Program-made: the position numbers and the translations under genes | Shown: piece after piece, positions 33,421-46,918 of the stretch | How positions within the stretch are numbered: position 1 is the stretch's first letter | Layout of the letters: each line of letters begins with the position of its first letter | Notes under the pieces: generated by a model | Databases searched by the model: none | What the model saw: the letters and a program-made list of their open reading frames with translations, nothing else | What the model was told of the DNA's origin: nothing | NCBI GenBank assembly: GCA_019914995.1 | Contig: CM034141.1 | Span: 1,674,001 to 1,738,000, forward strand | Source: Acanthochlamys bracteata | Taxonomy: Eukaryota; Streptophyta; Magnoliopsida; Pandanales; Velloziaceae | DNA: 64,000 nt | Direction of reading: 5' to 3'

Positions 33421-35930
33421 AATTCACCATTCCCTTCTTGAGTTGAATATGCAGGATTGAACTACAAGTCTTTAGGCCACAATATTCAAGTTAATTCTTG
33501 ATTCATATTATCTCATGGCCTTCTGATCTGAGGCAACCGACTGCATTTACCTTAGTTTTTCCTGCAACAATAAAGTAGTAATACTGAGGAGAATTCTCTT
33601 TGTTTGCTTTCTTTTTATTGCACAGTAGAGGGATGGAATCAGATATACAATCTCTTCATACTATGTTGAAGATGGAGTTAAGAAAAAAATAAACTAAACA
33701 CAGGATGTACTCAAGAGAGTATTTAAAATCTGCAATCACAAGGAGCAACCTAGATAGAGTACAAAGTTTGGATGATATTATTCCTAGTAATTTCGCTCCA
33801 ATTTTAAAAAAAGGTATATAATAACATTTTTCTTTTTAATATTTATAATATTCTATTTCTACAAATTGGTTCACCTGTATTTAAATGTGTAAATGAAATA
33901 GGTTAATAATGATTAGTCATTTGACCAATGATTTGAGAATGCTCATTTGTTAAAAGCGTGTTTCAAATACACGTAATTTAGTTTTACGAAATCAAAATAT
34001 AGAAAGATAATTTTTTTTAAAAATACGTTAAAAGTGGAGTTCAATTTTTGTGATTCAATTATTTTTTGAAATAGCTTAAAAGCATATTTAATTTTTGTTT
34101 TTCGAATTGGATTAGAAGTAAAATATAGTAACTTTAAAGTATAAGTCTAAATGAAATTTACATTTAAAATATGTAAATTATTCGAAACTTTAATTCTAGC
34201 AAGTTTTGGATATTTTGAAGCACACATAAAAGGTAAAACATGCGCATGCACACTTACAAACTAGGTTAACCAACCCCAAATAGGTTTTGTTCTTGCTGTT
34301 GCTACCTAATTGCAAATTAAGATGTTTCTAAGTTCAAATAGATAACGGTGAATGATAATATCTCTCAAAAAAGGAACTTGATAAATGCTACAACAATATT
34401 ATCTGTGATAAAAACGTAAATACTAATATAACCTATGCCTGATTCTACAAAAGCTTGAGCGCGGGAAGCCTACAAAAAGCGCGAGAAAATTGGAGAAAAC
34501 ATTTTACAGAGATACGGAGAGCGGAGAAAGAGACAGACGGATGGGAAGGGAGGAGACAGAACTAACAATTAATATCAATCCTAGTTCATCGAGATCCGTT
34601 CGGTATCACCGGGACTTCAGTCAGAACGACGAACTGATACTCATTGAAATTGATTGTGTAACAAGAAGTTAGTGCCAGACTGACTACAAAAAATATATAA
34701 ATAAATAATTATAGTTAAAATTTATTCGACTTGATTTTCTAACGTTTTCCTAATTTTTCCAATCAGCTTTAAAAATTATTCTAGTGCGTTTTTAATTTTA
34801 TCCTTAATCCATTTTTTTCAACAAAAATAAATTTAGATAATTTTTTGTTTACTTTCAAAATTTACTTTTAATTTCACAAAATTATTCTTTTAATAATTTA
34901 TTTTTTAAAATTTATTTAATAAAACTTCACGTTCAAATTTTTTTCTGAATAACAAACAAGCTCTTAAGTCGATCTTATTTTGTTTCCCAAGATAAAATAA
35001 TTATTTATAAAAAATACTTTTTCCTAAAAAAAGAACTTTTAAGTACCTTATGTTATAAATATTTTTAAAAATAAAATTTATACATATAATTATTCATACT
35101 CTATAATTTGTCTATATTTTTTGAATTTCAAAAAAAATCTTAAAAAAATTATACTTAATTCTTTTAAAATTAAAAAATACGCAGTCGATAGTCCGTATAC
35201 TTTTGGTTTTTATTCTAATTCACGCATCTAGATTCTAGCATAATCCGTTACAAAGCACGAGGTCATCCTACCTATTGAACGGAGGGAAATGCAGCAACGC
35301 GTAGTGGAACAGACAATATCGAGACGAATTATCAAACAAATAAATACTAACTAGGTAACGCCTCATCGTATCATACATTGATGCAACACAAACATGTTTA
35401 GAGCACTAGGTACCAGAGATATCCATATATGAACAACCTCGCCTCAAAAAAACAAAGCAAGAATTTCCTTCACCAATACTTTAACCGTTTTAACTTAAAA
35501 GAGAGTTTTAATTACATAAAAAGAGTTGAGTAAAAATAAATTTCAGAATAATTATTAAAACACATAAAATAAAATTTAGAATTAAATTTTGATGAAAGTA
35601 AAATTTGATATGAAAATTCTTAATGATAACTGAAAGACCTAAAATAGCAATTGAAACATGCTCTTATACCGATAACTAGAAGTATATATATACCCTAAGA
35701 ACACAAGATATAGCAAATACACATCAATGAGGCTTATCGACAACAAATATCTATCGAAGATAATTACTTGCGCAACCGAAGATCCCACAAAATTGCCCAT
35801 TGACAAACACACGGGGAAATAAATCTTTGATGGGTCAAAACTTGAGGAATACACACTTGCTTGAGCATTATCCTTGTACTATTGTGTCTTGTAGCAACTT
35901 CAGGGATTTTCTCAAATGCACAAAAACCTT
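33421..35930. other. Gene-free intergenic DNA and AAPT 3' flank
   Basis: It contains AT-rich MITE-like stretches at about 34700-34970 and 34980-35180 and no recognisable gene. The part from about 35640 to 35930 is probably the 3' untranslated region of the AAPT gene transcribed leftward. Confidence 0.4.
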
Positions 35931-38900
35931 CTACGCTTCTTTTCTTGATATTCTGGCAGAGTAAAATTTCCGTTAAGGTAAGTAATGGTGAGCTTGAAAT
36001 AGAAAACACATTAGAAAGATAAAGGCTTGTTCTTACCTGAAGCAGTAGATGCCTAGGGCATCAGTGATTTCCTTAATCACTGATTTGGCAAAATACAAGT
36101 AGAATCCAACTGTTTCATTAACAAAGCACAATTACTAAGAACAAGATTGATATAAACACTACAAGTCTACTTGATTGGATGAAATCCAGAGAATATTTCA
36201 GAGAACAGAAATCAACAACTGAAAATTAGGAAGAATTCCTCAAATTGCCGGCAGCAGCCGCTAGACATAAACCAAAAAATGAACATTAACTAGGGAAGCA
36301 AAATTGTTAAAGAATTTATAGTGTCATAACCTTTGACTTCATAATATGCATGCAACAGCTTTACTAGAGACTGTTTCTTGGATGAGGAAAGTACTGGGAA
36401 TAGCCAACCAATAAACGTATTATATCCTTTCAAATCAATTCAGTGAGGCGATCAATGAGCATAATAGATTGTCTTCACTGCTTGGTTGTAAAAATGACAA
36501 CAGTAACAAATTTTACTATGCCAATAAACCCTTGTAAGCTTGTAGAAATGTTCTGAAACAAAACTTGTACCTGTAAATACACAATACCCCAGAAGCATCA
36601 CGTGCTCATCAACAAGAGGAGCTCTGAAAAATTAGATGAATACATATATATACGAAAGTGATATTAGTAGAATTGATATCCTTGAAACCTAACAAATACA
36701 ACAAGTTTACATACCCATCATTCAGATTGGCAAAAAGCGCATTCGCAATGGCAACTGGAAGAGCCAGTAGCGGCTGTTAGAAAGCACAGCAATTTAATGC
36801 CAGATACAAACAGTAAATATATGAGTAGGAGTTTCATACATATTGGAAGTCCCCTTAACCAAGATCGAGAAACATGAAGTACTTAGATGCATTGTCATTT
36901 GACCGTAGTGACTATCAGAATCAAAGAAGTCGCACGTACCATACACATACTTGTTTTCAAACCCTGGGGTTCGTCACAGAGGTGAGCAAGTATCATCCTT
37001 CCCTGTGAAAACAAACTTCAGTTGTATATTTCAAAATTTTATTGCAAATAAATTTTTCTACACTTTGATTCAAGTAATATCCAGTTGACTTCCATCTTAA
37101 AATTTTGACTTCCTTTGTCTTACTAAAATATATAATATACAGTAAATTGTATTCGTCAACCTCACTTGTAGGGCACTTTGACATTACCTACCTCACTTTT
37201 GAAAGCTTTCACTTTGCCTAAACATGGACACTACAGATTTGCCACACTCCTATGTACAGACAACAATAAAGAACTTCAACTTTGAATCATAAAGTGAGCG
37301 TTTGCCAACTCTGGCTCAGAACCAGAAACGCCACTCTAACCCAGAACTTTGATCACCAAGGCTTAATTCGATCTTTTCATAGCTATATCTCAGACTGGGA
37401 ATTTGTTCTATCTTAGATGGATCCTGTGATTTAATTTGCTAGAAAAAGGTTGTCTTTTATTAGCGTTAAATTGTAAATAGGTTCAAGTATACTCCATGTC
37501 TTAGAACCACACCTTTCGCATTAATGATTCATATGGAAACTATAAGATACACAAATCAGAAGAACATCAAAACGAGCATAAATACTTAGCTTAGTTGAAG
37601 AACCTTGTTTGAAAGAACAACTGGTTTAAACAATTTTCATAAACTGTAGTTCTTTTATGGATAGGACCTCTATTCATGAAAGTAGATCTTTAACTATTCT
37701 ATTGAGATAAATGTATTTGCCTGTATAAAAAAATGATGCTGTCATATTAACTTTGTTAAATAAAAAGAAAACTGGATTGACTTTGAGAGGAGCAGAGAAT
37801 GTCCTCCACATAGACTAAAGAGAAAATTCATCATAGAGATAAAGAGTCATATGACACAAAATTGGGAATATAAGATGGCATGCAACTGATCTGATAAAAC
37901 ATAAACAGAAAATCACTCAGAAAGCATACTATAAGTACCATCCTACCACAAGGAAACCAAACGCAAATCCAGTTCCAACGATAAGCAGATGAGGGTAGTT
38001 GCGCATTATGTCAGAAGGTGACAAAATCGACCTGCACAAAATATATTATGTTCTAGATGAGGAGTGACTACGTCTATTTCAGCTACAACAGAGGCCAAAA
38101 ACGTACCAGATGAGAACTCCAGCCATGAGTGCAGCAAAAGGAATAAGCTGGAATAAATAAGACATTTGTTTTGTTAATATTCTACTGGGTATCCAAAAAA
38201 GGTAAGATTTTACAAAAGTGATTTGTATTATTATGCATTACCATTGCCAAAGCCAGTAACATGTTTCCCTTCTTGGCTTGGATAACCTTGTGAACGGTGC
38301 CAACGCTGCAAGACAATCATGACAGTATGTATTAACAATTCACAACAACAATATTAGAGAAGTGCATCTGAAACTTTTGTAACACTTCAAGTGCTTTACT
38401 ATTTGACCCCTACCATGGGCAGCATCAAATATATTACTTAAAATTGGGGGTTATTGACAAACTAATCCTTGCTTCCTTTTCCTCAAACAGACCCCTCACC
38501 TTTGGTCTATCACAAAGCAAATGTAGTTACCTTTACTTAAATAAATTAAATAAATGTCTGAATTGTGCATTATGATTAATCATAGTTGCATTAGTTGGCC
38601 ATGTTTTATGGTTAACCATCTGAGAAATCAATGACTTACATTTGATGGCTGAAACTTCATAGTTATAAGCCCTTTATTATATTAAATAATGGAGGATCTC
38701 TACTTGAAGAAAATAAAACATCAAGGACTAGTTCTTTGAAGACAGGGCTAATTGTAACGTTTAACCAAAAATTCATTTTAAAGAGTCAAAGAGATATTGC
38801 TTATTCAGATACCAACTGAATGTATAGATTGGGAAAAAAACTTTTAAAACCTGACAAAGCATTGACTGGCTCTTGTAAACTACCGGTAATAATTCATGCT

Positions 38901-41900
38901 GACAATCATGAAATCAAGAAGTATGGATCAGCAATTTCTCATTAAATTGAGTGGGAAAAAATGTTTGAAAACAATAAATGGGGTACACAGAACTTACTTG
39001 GATGCAATGGTTGGGACAACACCAAAAACAATCATGGCATAAAGTACAACTCCATACATTGGGATTTCTGCAGAAAATTCACATAGTTAAAGATATAACA
39101 GCTTATAAGATATCCACAAAGTGTTGCACAGATTAAAACTACTTGTAAGAGAAACTCAAACGTGAAGAGGCTTATGTGCATACACCAACAAGGACTGTTG
39201 GAAAGAAAGAGAAAAGAAAGAATGCACACCTGTATACTAAGGATCTGCCAGTATAAAGAAAAAGCAGTTAAAATAATTGTGAAATCAAATAAGAAGGTAC
39301 TTCTATAAGGCATTGTTTTGAACATGCAAATATACAAAGTTTCTTTTAAAAGCTATTTCATGGGACAATGGCCAAAAGCATAAGAGACATGGCAGCCGAC
39401 CCTATCTAGTGGGATAATTTTGCCTTTAGATTTAGCAAATTTATGAGTAAGCTATACAGAGCAGCTAATTTTATTCCCAAAAAGCATCTTCACCATCAAT
39501 GAAATGATATTTTAAACTTTAACGGCAAGAACTTACACATTCTCTCATACCAACTTAGAAACAAACTTTTGCACTGGAAGGCATTGCTATATAATTCTCT
39601 ATGCTTGTAGAAGTTCACTCTTCAATACAACAATTCAATATATATGCCTCCCAAGTTCTCCAACACCCAAAAAAGATGATATCTGTAGCAAAAGAATATG
39701 AGCAAAAGCAACTAATGTCTTGGGAAAAAAGTGATACATATATTTTCTTAGGCCATCTATTCATGCTGAAAAGGGACATTCTCTTGGTTTTTAAAAATTC
39801 TTTTTCCTTGAAGCCTAAGTCAAACATATTTACTAAACAAGAATACCAATATGTTAGGTCATAAAACAAGCTCTTACACCTATAAAGATCTTGAAGCATA
39901 ACTTTTCAACCTCCTGATACATGTTCCACGACACCAAAGTTATTGATTGAGCAGATTACAGAGAATTTGGGTGACATGAGAAACTTGTGTCCATGTTTTC
40001 AAGATCGGCATTTGGTTGAATACATCTTGCCCTAAAATATAAATCTCTTGACGAAAACTACATGAAATTTAAGAAGCCTAATCAGAGGAGGTGCACTAAA
40101 AGAAAGGGCATGGAGAAACGAACAAGACAATCAAACAAGAGGATGCCCACCACATCGCACATTGCAGCAAAGTCAATTTTATATGGAAAAACAAAGGCAT
40201 ATACATCCTGCAAAATAAGTTAAGGATTGCTTTTGAAAGTTTTGGAAACGAGTCAATCTTTCAACCACCTTTCGAAACAAACTGCCGTGATGGAATCTCA
40301 CCAATACTTCAATCATATCAAAACAAAATACCACAGAACCTGAATATGAGTTCCGCATTTTTAGCATATTTACCTGGAAGAAATGGCACCCAACCTAGAA
40401 TGGGAATGGACTTTCTAAAATCCTGAGCCCACCACTCTGCCCCTGGTAAAGATCACACCAAAAATGAGTGACACAATAAAAATATTCAAATTCAGAAAAC
40501 AAAACAGGATCTTCAGTGCAAATTTAATAAAATTTATAAGATCTGAATGAGGCTCTTACCCAAATAAAAAGTGAGGAGATGAACACAATATATCAGCATT
40601 AGGCCTTCTGTGGGTCCATTAATTATGGGAAGGACAAGTGAATTGGTGAAAAAGCTGCATCAAGCACAGACATCTCATAATGGGTCAGCAGATAGTGAAA
40701 ACAATTACAAAACTTTTTTTTAGCGAATGAAAAACAATTAAGATAGGCCTTTCATTGAATAAACTGAACATCAAAGTACTAGCGCTTACAAACTCGCACT
40801 GAACTATTTCTTAGGAACAAAATAATATCATGTGCGAAGTATATAACTCAGGATAACATGAACTACAAATGTATTCAGATGTACTTATACATACATACAC
40901 TAAACGAATATAACACATGATCAACTGAGCATAAACAAAGATATGCATACAAGGTTAAACATGGCAATCTTATTATAATTTAGATGTTAGAAACTAACAA
41001 CTGCCTAGCAATTGTTAGAAACACATGTTAATTATTTTTCAAAAGGTTTGACAGCAGCTCATTGGGCTTTCAACCAGTGACCCTTTGCAGCAACCAAAAA
41101 CCAGAAAAAGGTAACAAGATACATTATAATCAGTTACTCCAATAAAACTAATAACAATAAAATGAAACAAGAAGTTCATTTAGTAACACAGGTATTGGAA
41201 CTATACAGTATGTTTATTGTATATATAAAATGACAATACTGGTTGAGCTTGCCCAGCACAAGCAAGGACTACTACAATTGAGCATCAAATCAAGACAGAA
41301 TTAATATGAACTAAGAAGACATTTTGCAACATTAACAAGACCCCAACAAACTCACTGTTCCCATGTGGCCAAGTAAAACGTGGTAGCTGCAATAGCCCAG
41401 AACCAGAAGGTATATCTCCCACACATAGCAGTACTCCCAAAAGCTAAGGATTCAAACTGAAACATAGCCGCAAGCTTATAAGAAATAAATCTGTAAAACA
41501 TAAGTTTACAGCAAAAAATGGTGGCTTAAATCTTTGAAGAAATGCAGCCTACCGTGCATGCAAGCGCATCACATCCTGTAGCCAAATAAAACTTAACAAA
41601 AATTAGTACTTTATAACGGTTTTCCCAAAACATCAAAAATAAAACCAACGCACATTGTGTGTGTGTGTGTGCGCGCGCGTGTGTGGGTAAGCATGTAGAT
41701 TGTAATGTGTGTGTGCACATATGAGAGAGAGAGAGAGAGAGAGAGATTACCGTGATCAAAAAGTTCTCCCAATGGACTGGATGAGTTTGTACGTCTTGCT
41801 TGTTTCCCATCAACAGCATCAAAGGTCTATGATAAAGAGAAACAGAAGCTAAAAGGAGTTTGTCAAACACATCATAATCATGATAAGTGCCTGCCCAATT

Positions 41901-44900
41901 GCTGATGTAATAATGTTTTTTCATTCAGATGTTAACAAAAGATGATATGATGACCTTCCCGGTAGCCACAATAGATTCCACACATCCTAAATTTCCAAAA
42001 TATGACATTCAACTGAAAATATTCTAGGACTATGATATTATATTTTAAAATTCCAAACTAGAAACAAATACGTGAATCAGCTTTTATACCAATTTAGTAA
42101 GATAAGCCTTTATCGTTGCTATCATTCATAAGGGACTAATAATATGAACAAATAGAGATGCCTAATTGTATGAACAGTTGCACAGAACAGCCTTTGAGGA
42201 CATTATGTTTCAACTTTCAATGGAGAGGGAACAAAGCAAGTTCTAAAAGGACCAGGACAAAGATAGATCTCATTTTGACTGAAGTAAGCTCTCTAAGACT
42301 ACTGCTATCCAGACTTTATCTGGAAGAATGACATGACATCACCTTATAACCTCAAATGTGTCAGCTAGAAAACTGAGTTTCCACGCTAACTTACAAGTAT
42401 ATAACAACTATATGCACCATGGACTCCCATTTGGGTTGACTGCTAATACCACTTGTGCAGATTTAGGAGTAATCACTATCATGTATGTGAGATGAGGGAG
42501 CATTTTTAGTAGGAAAGTTCAAATGTAGCCACACGGCAGAATTTTGTCTGCCAGCCTGAAAGTTTCAAGAACTTAAATTGATAACACACTCAAGAAACTG
42601 TGTATTGAGCAAAAAGAATATGCTAATTTGAATACTCAAGATAAGGTACTCCAGCACATTACAATCTAGATAATAAACAAGTTCATTTCAATAGATTGGT
42701 CCATGTCAATTGTTACACATATTGATGTTACCTGGTAAAGAAAGAGAAGTATTCCATGAGCGAAGTGAACCCATCTAGGAGGTGGAGAGTCCAAAAGAGG
42801 TGAATAACTCTGTACAGAGAACAAATGTAAATAACATTTTAAGACAAAACAGACATTTCACGAACTACCAAACATAACAAAATTACAACATAGATTAAAG
42901 AGCTCCACATAAGCATATCAATGAACAAGGAAATGAGAGGAAAACGTTAACATGAATATGAACAACTGACAAGGAACTTGCAAATGAAACACCAAATGTA
43001 TTAACACCACAGACATGCAACGATCTCACAATGCAATATCAATAGCGAAACTAAGAGCATGAACACGCAACAGTAGTCAGCTACACATCACTATGGCTCC
43101 CCGGTCTTGGCATGAGAATTATGTAGCAAACTGACTATAGCTAATGTAACATACAAAATGAGCTTGCTTTGTTGCACATGAGACAAATTTCATAACAGCT
43201 CCCATAAATGAACTTCAAGTGCAGGCCCTGCAGATAGCTTTTCAATTTACTTAAAAGCACCGTTTGTTCTGGTTTTTCTTTTAATTAAAGGGGCATTATA
43301 AAAAATGCTTTGTGAAGAAAGTACTTTTGGTGAAAGAGTTTTTGTGTAATTTTAAGGTATTTCTTTTTTTAAAAGCAGTTCAAATAATTCAAAGTGTTTT
43401 TCAAAAGCAGAAACCAAAATGAACATCCTAAGTACAAAATGAAAATGGACATTTGGTCCTAGTACAGGGACCATTAGTGGCTCCACACATGTCGTTATTG
43501 TTTATGGCAATTCCCAAAAGTAGAACAATGATATTTGAATGTATTAAAACCCTTGATGTGCTCCTAAGAAACATTTTCAAATACATTGTTGTTGCAAAAG
43601 GACTTCTGATACAGATATTGTGATAAATTTAGACAGTGAGAAAGGGCAGTAGTCAAGAGATTTCAAAACTACAGTAAGCCTTTGTAAAGTGTATGTAAAA
43701 GAAATTGCAATGACGGAGTAGCATCATTACTTCATTTGTGAAACCCAATCAATTGTCTACAGACATAAAAGTACAATACGCCACAACAGCATTAGTTGAC
43801 AGTTTTCACTCAAGGAGTCCAGAAATGAAGTAACCGCACATAACATTGACAACAGATTCTCAATTTGCAAATTATTATATAAGTAAATTATTCACTAGAG
43901 TGTAGGATAACGTTAGATAAAAAAGAAAAAAAAAACAAATTGAAGTGACGTAAACTTAAACACAAGCAACGAACAAGATGTCAGCTTGTCAACATGGTAT
44001 TGGAGATATCAATAAAAAACCACATGAACTGATTCAAGATGACCAAATGTTATAGCTACGAAGATTGAGAAAATGACACACATCATACAAGTCAGTCCTC
44101 AATTGAGCTGAATGGCATGGCACTTACAAGTCCAAGAACTGCTGAAATGACCAGAAACATGATACCCATGAGTGTTATCTGAAAAGAGTTAGATGAATCA
44201 CTGCCATTGTTGAGTTTCACAAAGTAGATAATATCGTTTTAAAGCTGAATCGACCTCTTACCATGTTTGGTCTGGAGCGCATCCACATGCAACATACACA
44301 TAACAAAAGAAGAGAGAATGAATATCAAAAACATAAAAACATTTGGAACAAAGGAGGAATTAGGATAAACAACAGAAATTTAAGTCATAACACAAGGAAC
44401 TAACATCCTTGGCAGTTTTCCCTTTATTTGGTATTATTAAGTGCCTACACAAAGTTTGCTGCACAATTCACAGCTCTACCTAGCAATCAAGCCTAAAGAA
44501 TTTGTACTGACTGTCCTTATAGTAGCATATTGTACTGAAAACCCAGGTTTTCTTCAAACAATTGAGTAAAAGGACATTCATGAATTCCTATGTGCAAATA
44601 ACGAGTCCAAACAATCTGCAATTTTGGATTACCGTGGCCCTTATCTATTTTCCACAACAATTGCATATATTATCCTTATAGCTCTTTTATATCATTCAAT
44701 AAGAAAGGTGAAGCCTTCACCTTAGTGCAGAAAGAATAAAAGAACAAAGCAATTCATTTACAGGGTGATTGAGAATCATTTAGAAACTAAATACATGCAT
44801 TGTTCCTCATATCAGATATATGCAAGTAATGGTTCAAGTTCGTTTGATGCTTTTGCTGCTGACAATGTTATGATTAGATTATGGTTGGATATCCCATTTT

Positions 44901-45595
44901 AAATACTTAGGTTCAACAGTAATAAAGAATAAATTTTTTTTAAAAAAAGAAGCACTTAACCAAAAAAATCTGGATAAGATCTTGGTGGAACATGAGAATA
45001 TGGAAACCAATTGGATGGAAGTAAAAACTGCTCAGATAAATTTTGTTGGAAACTCAAAAAAGCAAAACAATAAAGTGCTCAAATGTAGGACTACTATCAA
45101 GCAAATTGCTTCAGTCTTCTCTCTCATCAAAGACAGGTTGCTCAGGTACAAATCAATTTCTTTATTTATTATGATGAAACAGGCTCCTCTTCATGCAACT
45201 GGTACAAATGCTTCTTCATGAGAGATTCTTCACTCAAGTGACTCAACTAATGCTTAGATTCTTTCCAAATAAGGGAGCAGATGTTTAGAGTGGAGTAACA
45301 AAATACTTAGGCTCAACAATAACCTTAACACCACACAGAAGATAATGCTACAATATGCTTATTAGACGAACAAAACAGATATACTGCATCATATGATATC
45401 AACCAGCACTACAAGAAAGAGGAAAGGAAAAAACACTGTAGGAACTCGGAAAACTTACGGCATCCAGAGAGGGAAAAAAGTGACACAACGGCTCCAAAAT
45501 GGTTGCAAGATGTACTTGGCAACTAGCGATTTATCCATACCACTGTATTTGAACTTGTGCAATGTAGTAATGCCATGTTGACCAATGTACCTCAT
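35931..45595 (-). CDS. AAPT1: Aminoalcohol phosphotransferase (choline/ethanolamine phosphotransferase)
   Basis: Eighteen coding exons join in frame to 389 residues, the length of Arabidopsis AAPT1/2: 45459-45595, 44262-44271, 44128-44178, 42732-42809, 41751-41826, 41553-41575, 41356-41456, 40560-40654, 40374-40442, 38998-39067, 38242-38305, 38107-38147, 37947-38031, 36940-37002, 36715-36773, 36571-36623, 36037-36109 and 35931-35952. The enzyme transfers phosphocholine or phosphoethanolamine from its CDP ester to diacylglycerol in the ER, the last Kennedy-pathway step. The protein starts [17 protein letters not shown] and holds the CDP-alcohol phosphotransferase signature DG..AR........G...D...D as DGKQARR, then GELFDHGCD. 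About eight or nine hydrophobic segments follow, and the C-terminus is FRISRKEA. The last Asp of the signature lies in the 23-nt exon 6. Exon 2 is only 10 nt. An intron ends directly before the ATG, so a separate 5' leader exon is expected. It looks intact. I cannot tell AAPT1 from AAPT2. Confidence 0.95.
41650..41748. repeat. Compound (GT)n/(GC)n/(GA)n microsatellite in AAPT intron 5
   Basis: A TG run with a central GC run (41656-41686) is followed by a second short GT run (41708-41716) and about twelve GA units (41724-41747). On the gene's strand the CT run begins within a few bases of the exon 5 donor. Confidence 0.9.
43255..43430. mobile_element. MITE-like element in AAPT intron 3
   Basis: The left end GCACCGTTTGTTCTGGTTTT and the right end in reverse, GTTCATTTTGGTTTCTGCTT, are imperfect inverted repeats. 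The interior has AAAGTACTTTTGG and AAAAGCAGTTC words. No coding capacity. Confidence 0.5.
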
Positions 45596-45899
45596 CTGCA
45601 ATTATCAGTAAGAAGTTCACAACAGTTGTATTTGCAGTCACTAATTTTATCCTATACCATAACTTAGAAGTAGGGGTCTAAAATTAATCATCAGGAAACT
45701 AAAATTCTTTATCAATAACTTTGATCCATTCGATCCATACTATAATCATGATCAAATCCAACAGGCTCTATGAGAAAATAGTTCTTCTAAAATACCAAAG
45801 TTGTTTCCAAAAGAACCTAGTATGAAATGAAATCAGTTGTTCTGCACCATTAGAGCAATCAGAAACAGGAATAAGCTTTCAAGAATAACAATAACCTAA

Positions 45900-46215
45900 G
45901 AATAAGATGTTGTTGATTAGGGGGAAAACCAAATCAGGAGTTAGACCAAACTCAAATCAGGAAAAAAAGAAGGAACTGAAGAAACAGAATCAAAGAATCT
46001 GGGAAAGCGCGACAACGAAAAATCCACACCGAATTCGAACTCGAAAGAGTTCCTGCTGCAATGTCGATTGAGCGAACGGGAAAGAGTAGAACAACTGGAT
46101 CGAAGAATGCCAGAGGGCAGCGTGCGTGATTCCAGTGCTGAATGAACGCGGGAATCTCGAGAAACAAAAGGCAGAAAAGAAAAAGAAAAACTTTGTAAAA
46201 TCAAGAACATTTCCG
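45900..46215 (-). other. Probable 5' leader exon of AAPT
   Basis: Because an AG acceptor abuts the AAPT start codon, a leader exon must lie upstream. This GC-richer, pyrimidine-rich (minus strand) block is the best candidate. It contains an ATG at 46210 followed by an 89-codon open frame, which would act as an upstream ORF if transcription starts before it. The exact start and donor are not determinable. Confidence 0.35.
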
Positions 46216-46739
46216 ATAAATTCGCAAATTTGGATCCTACTCCGCTATCTCAAATTCTCAATACCAATACAAGAGAGAACACTTGCGAAACAGGATGATT
46301 GAAGGAATAAATTGCAAAATAGCTTTTGGAAATGGCATTAAGCTTTTGGAAAATGCTACATTTTGAAACACAAAAAACAACGTTAACAGTATACAATTAC
46401 ATATCGATAAAAATGAGTTTTCTGAAACAAAATTCAGTAAAAAGTGAATCAAAATAAATACAAAATTCAGAATAAATGAAATACAAAACTAAATTTAAAT
46501 TTAAAATTTTAACCAAAAAACAAATATTATGTAATTGAAATAAGTTCTAAACACGATCTGATTAGTGTTGAAAAATGCTACATTTTGAAAAAAGAAACTA
46601 GACGTTCTCGTTGGTTTACTGTAACGTGACATGCAAAGTTGGCACTATTTTATTTCTTTTCTTCCGCGGAATAAAAATAATGGCACTTACACTACAGAAT
46701 ATGATTAGTTGATTACACTACATAAAGATGAAGTAAAAT

Positions 46740-46918
46740 GATGAGAGTGTTTTTAACAGTAATTATAGCACTACCTTTTATTTTTTAAAATTTTTTATAT
46801 TTTTAATAAAATTTTATGTGAAAAATTAAAAATATAAACAATTATATATAATTTTTATAATTTTAAAATATTTTTTATTTTAAAAATAAGTTAAGTACTT
46901 TCAAACTTCGCCTTATTA
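46740..46918. mobile_element. MITE-like AT-rich element
   Basis: The left end AGAGTGTTTTTAACAG and the right end GTACTTTCAAACTTCGCC, followed by TTA, enclose the common AT-rich core. The rest of 46260-47440 shows no gene. Confidence 0.4.

Noticed and set aside
34438-34680. GC-richer block with a 60-codon plus-strand frame
   Set aside because: No recognisable motif, splice sites or neighbours; composition alone does not make a gene.
44850-45310. LINE reverse-transcriptase scrap in AAPT intron 1, from two KYLGST-like readings
   Set aside because: Each match is only six to eight residues with no further similarity; too weak to call.
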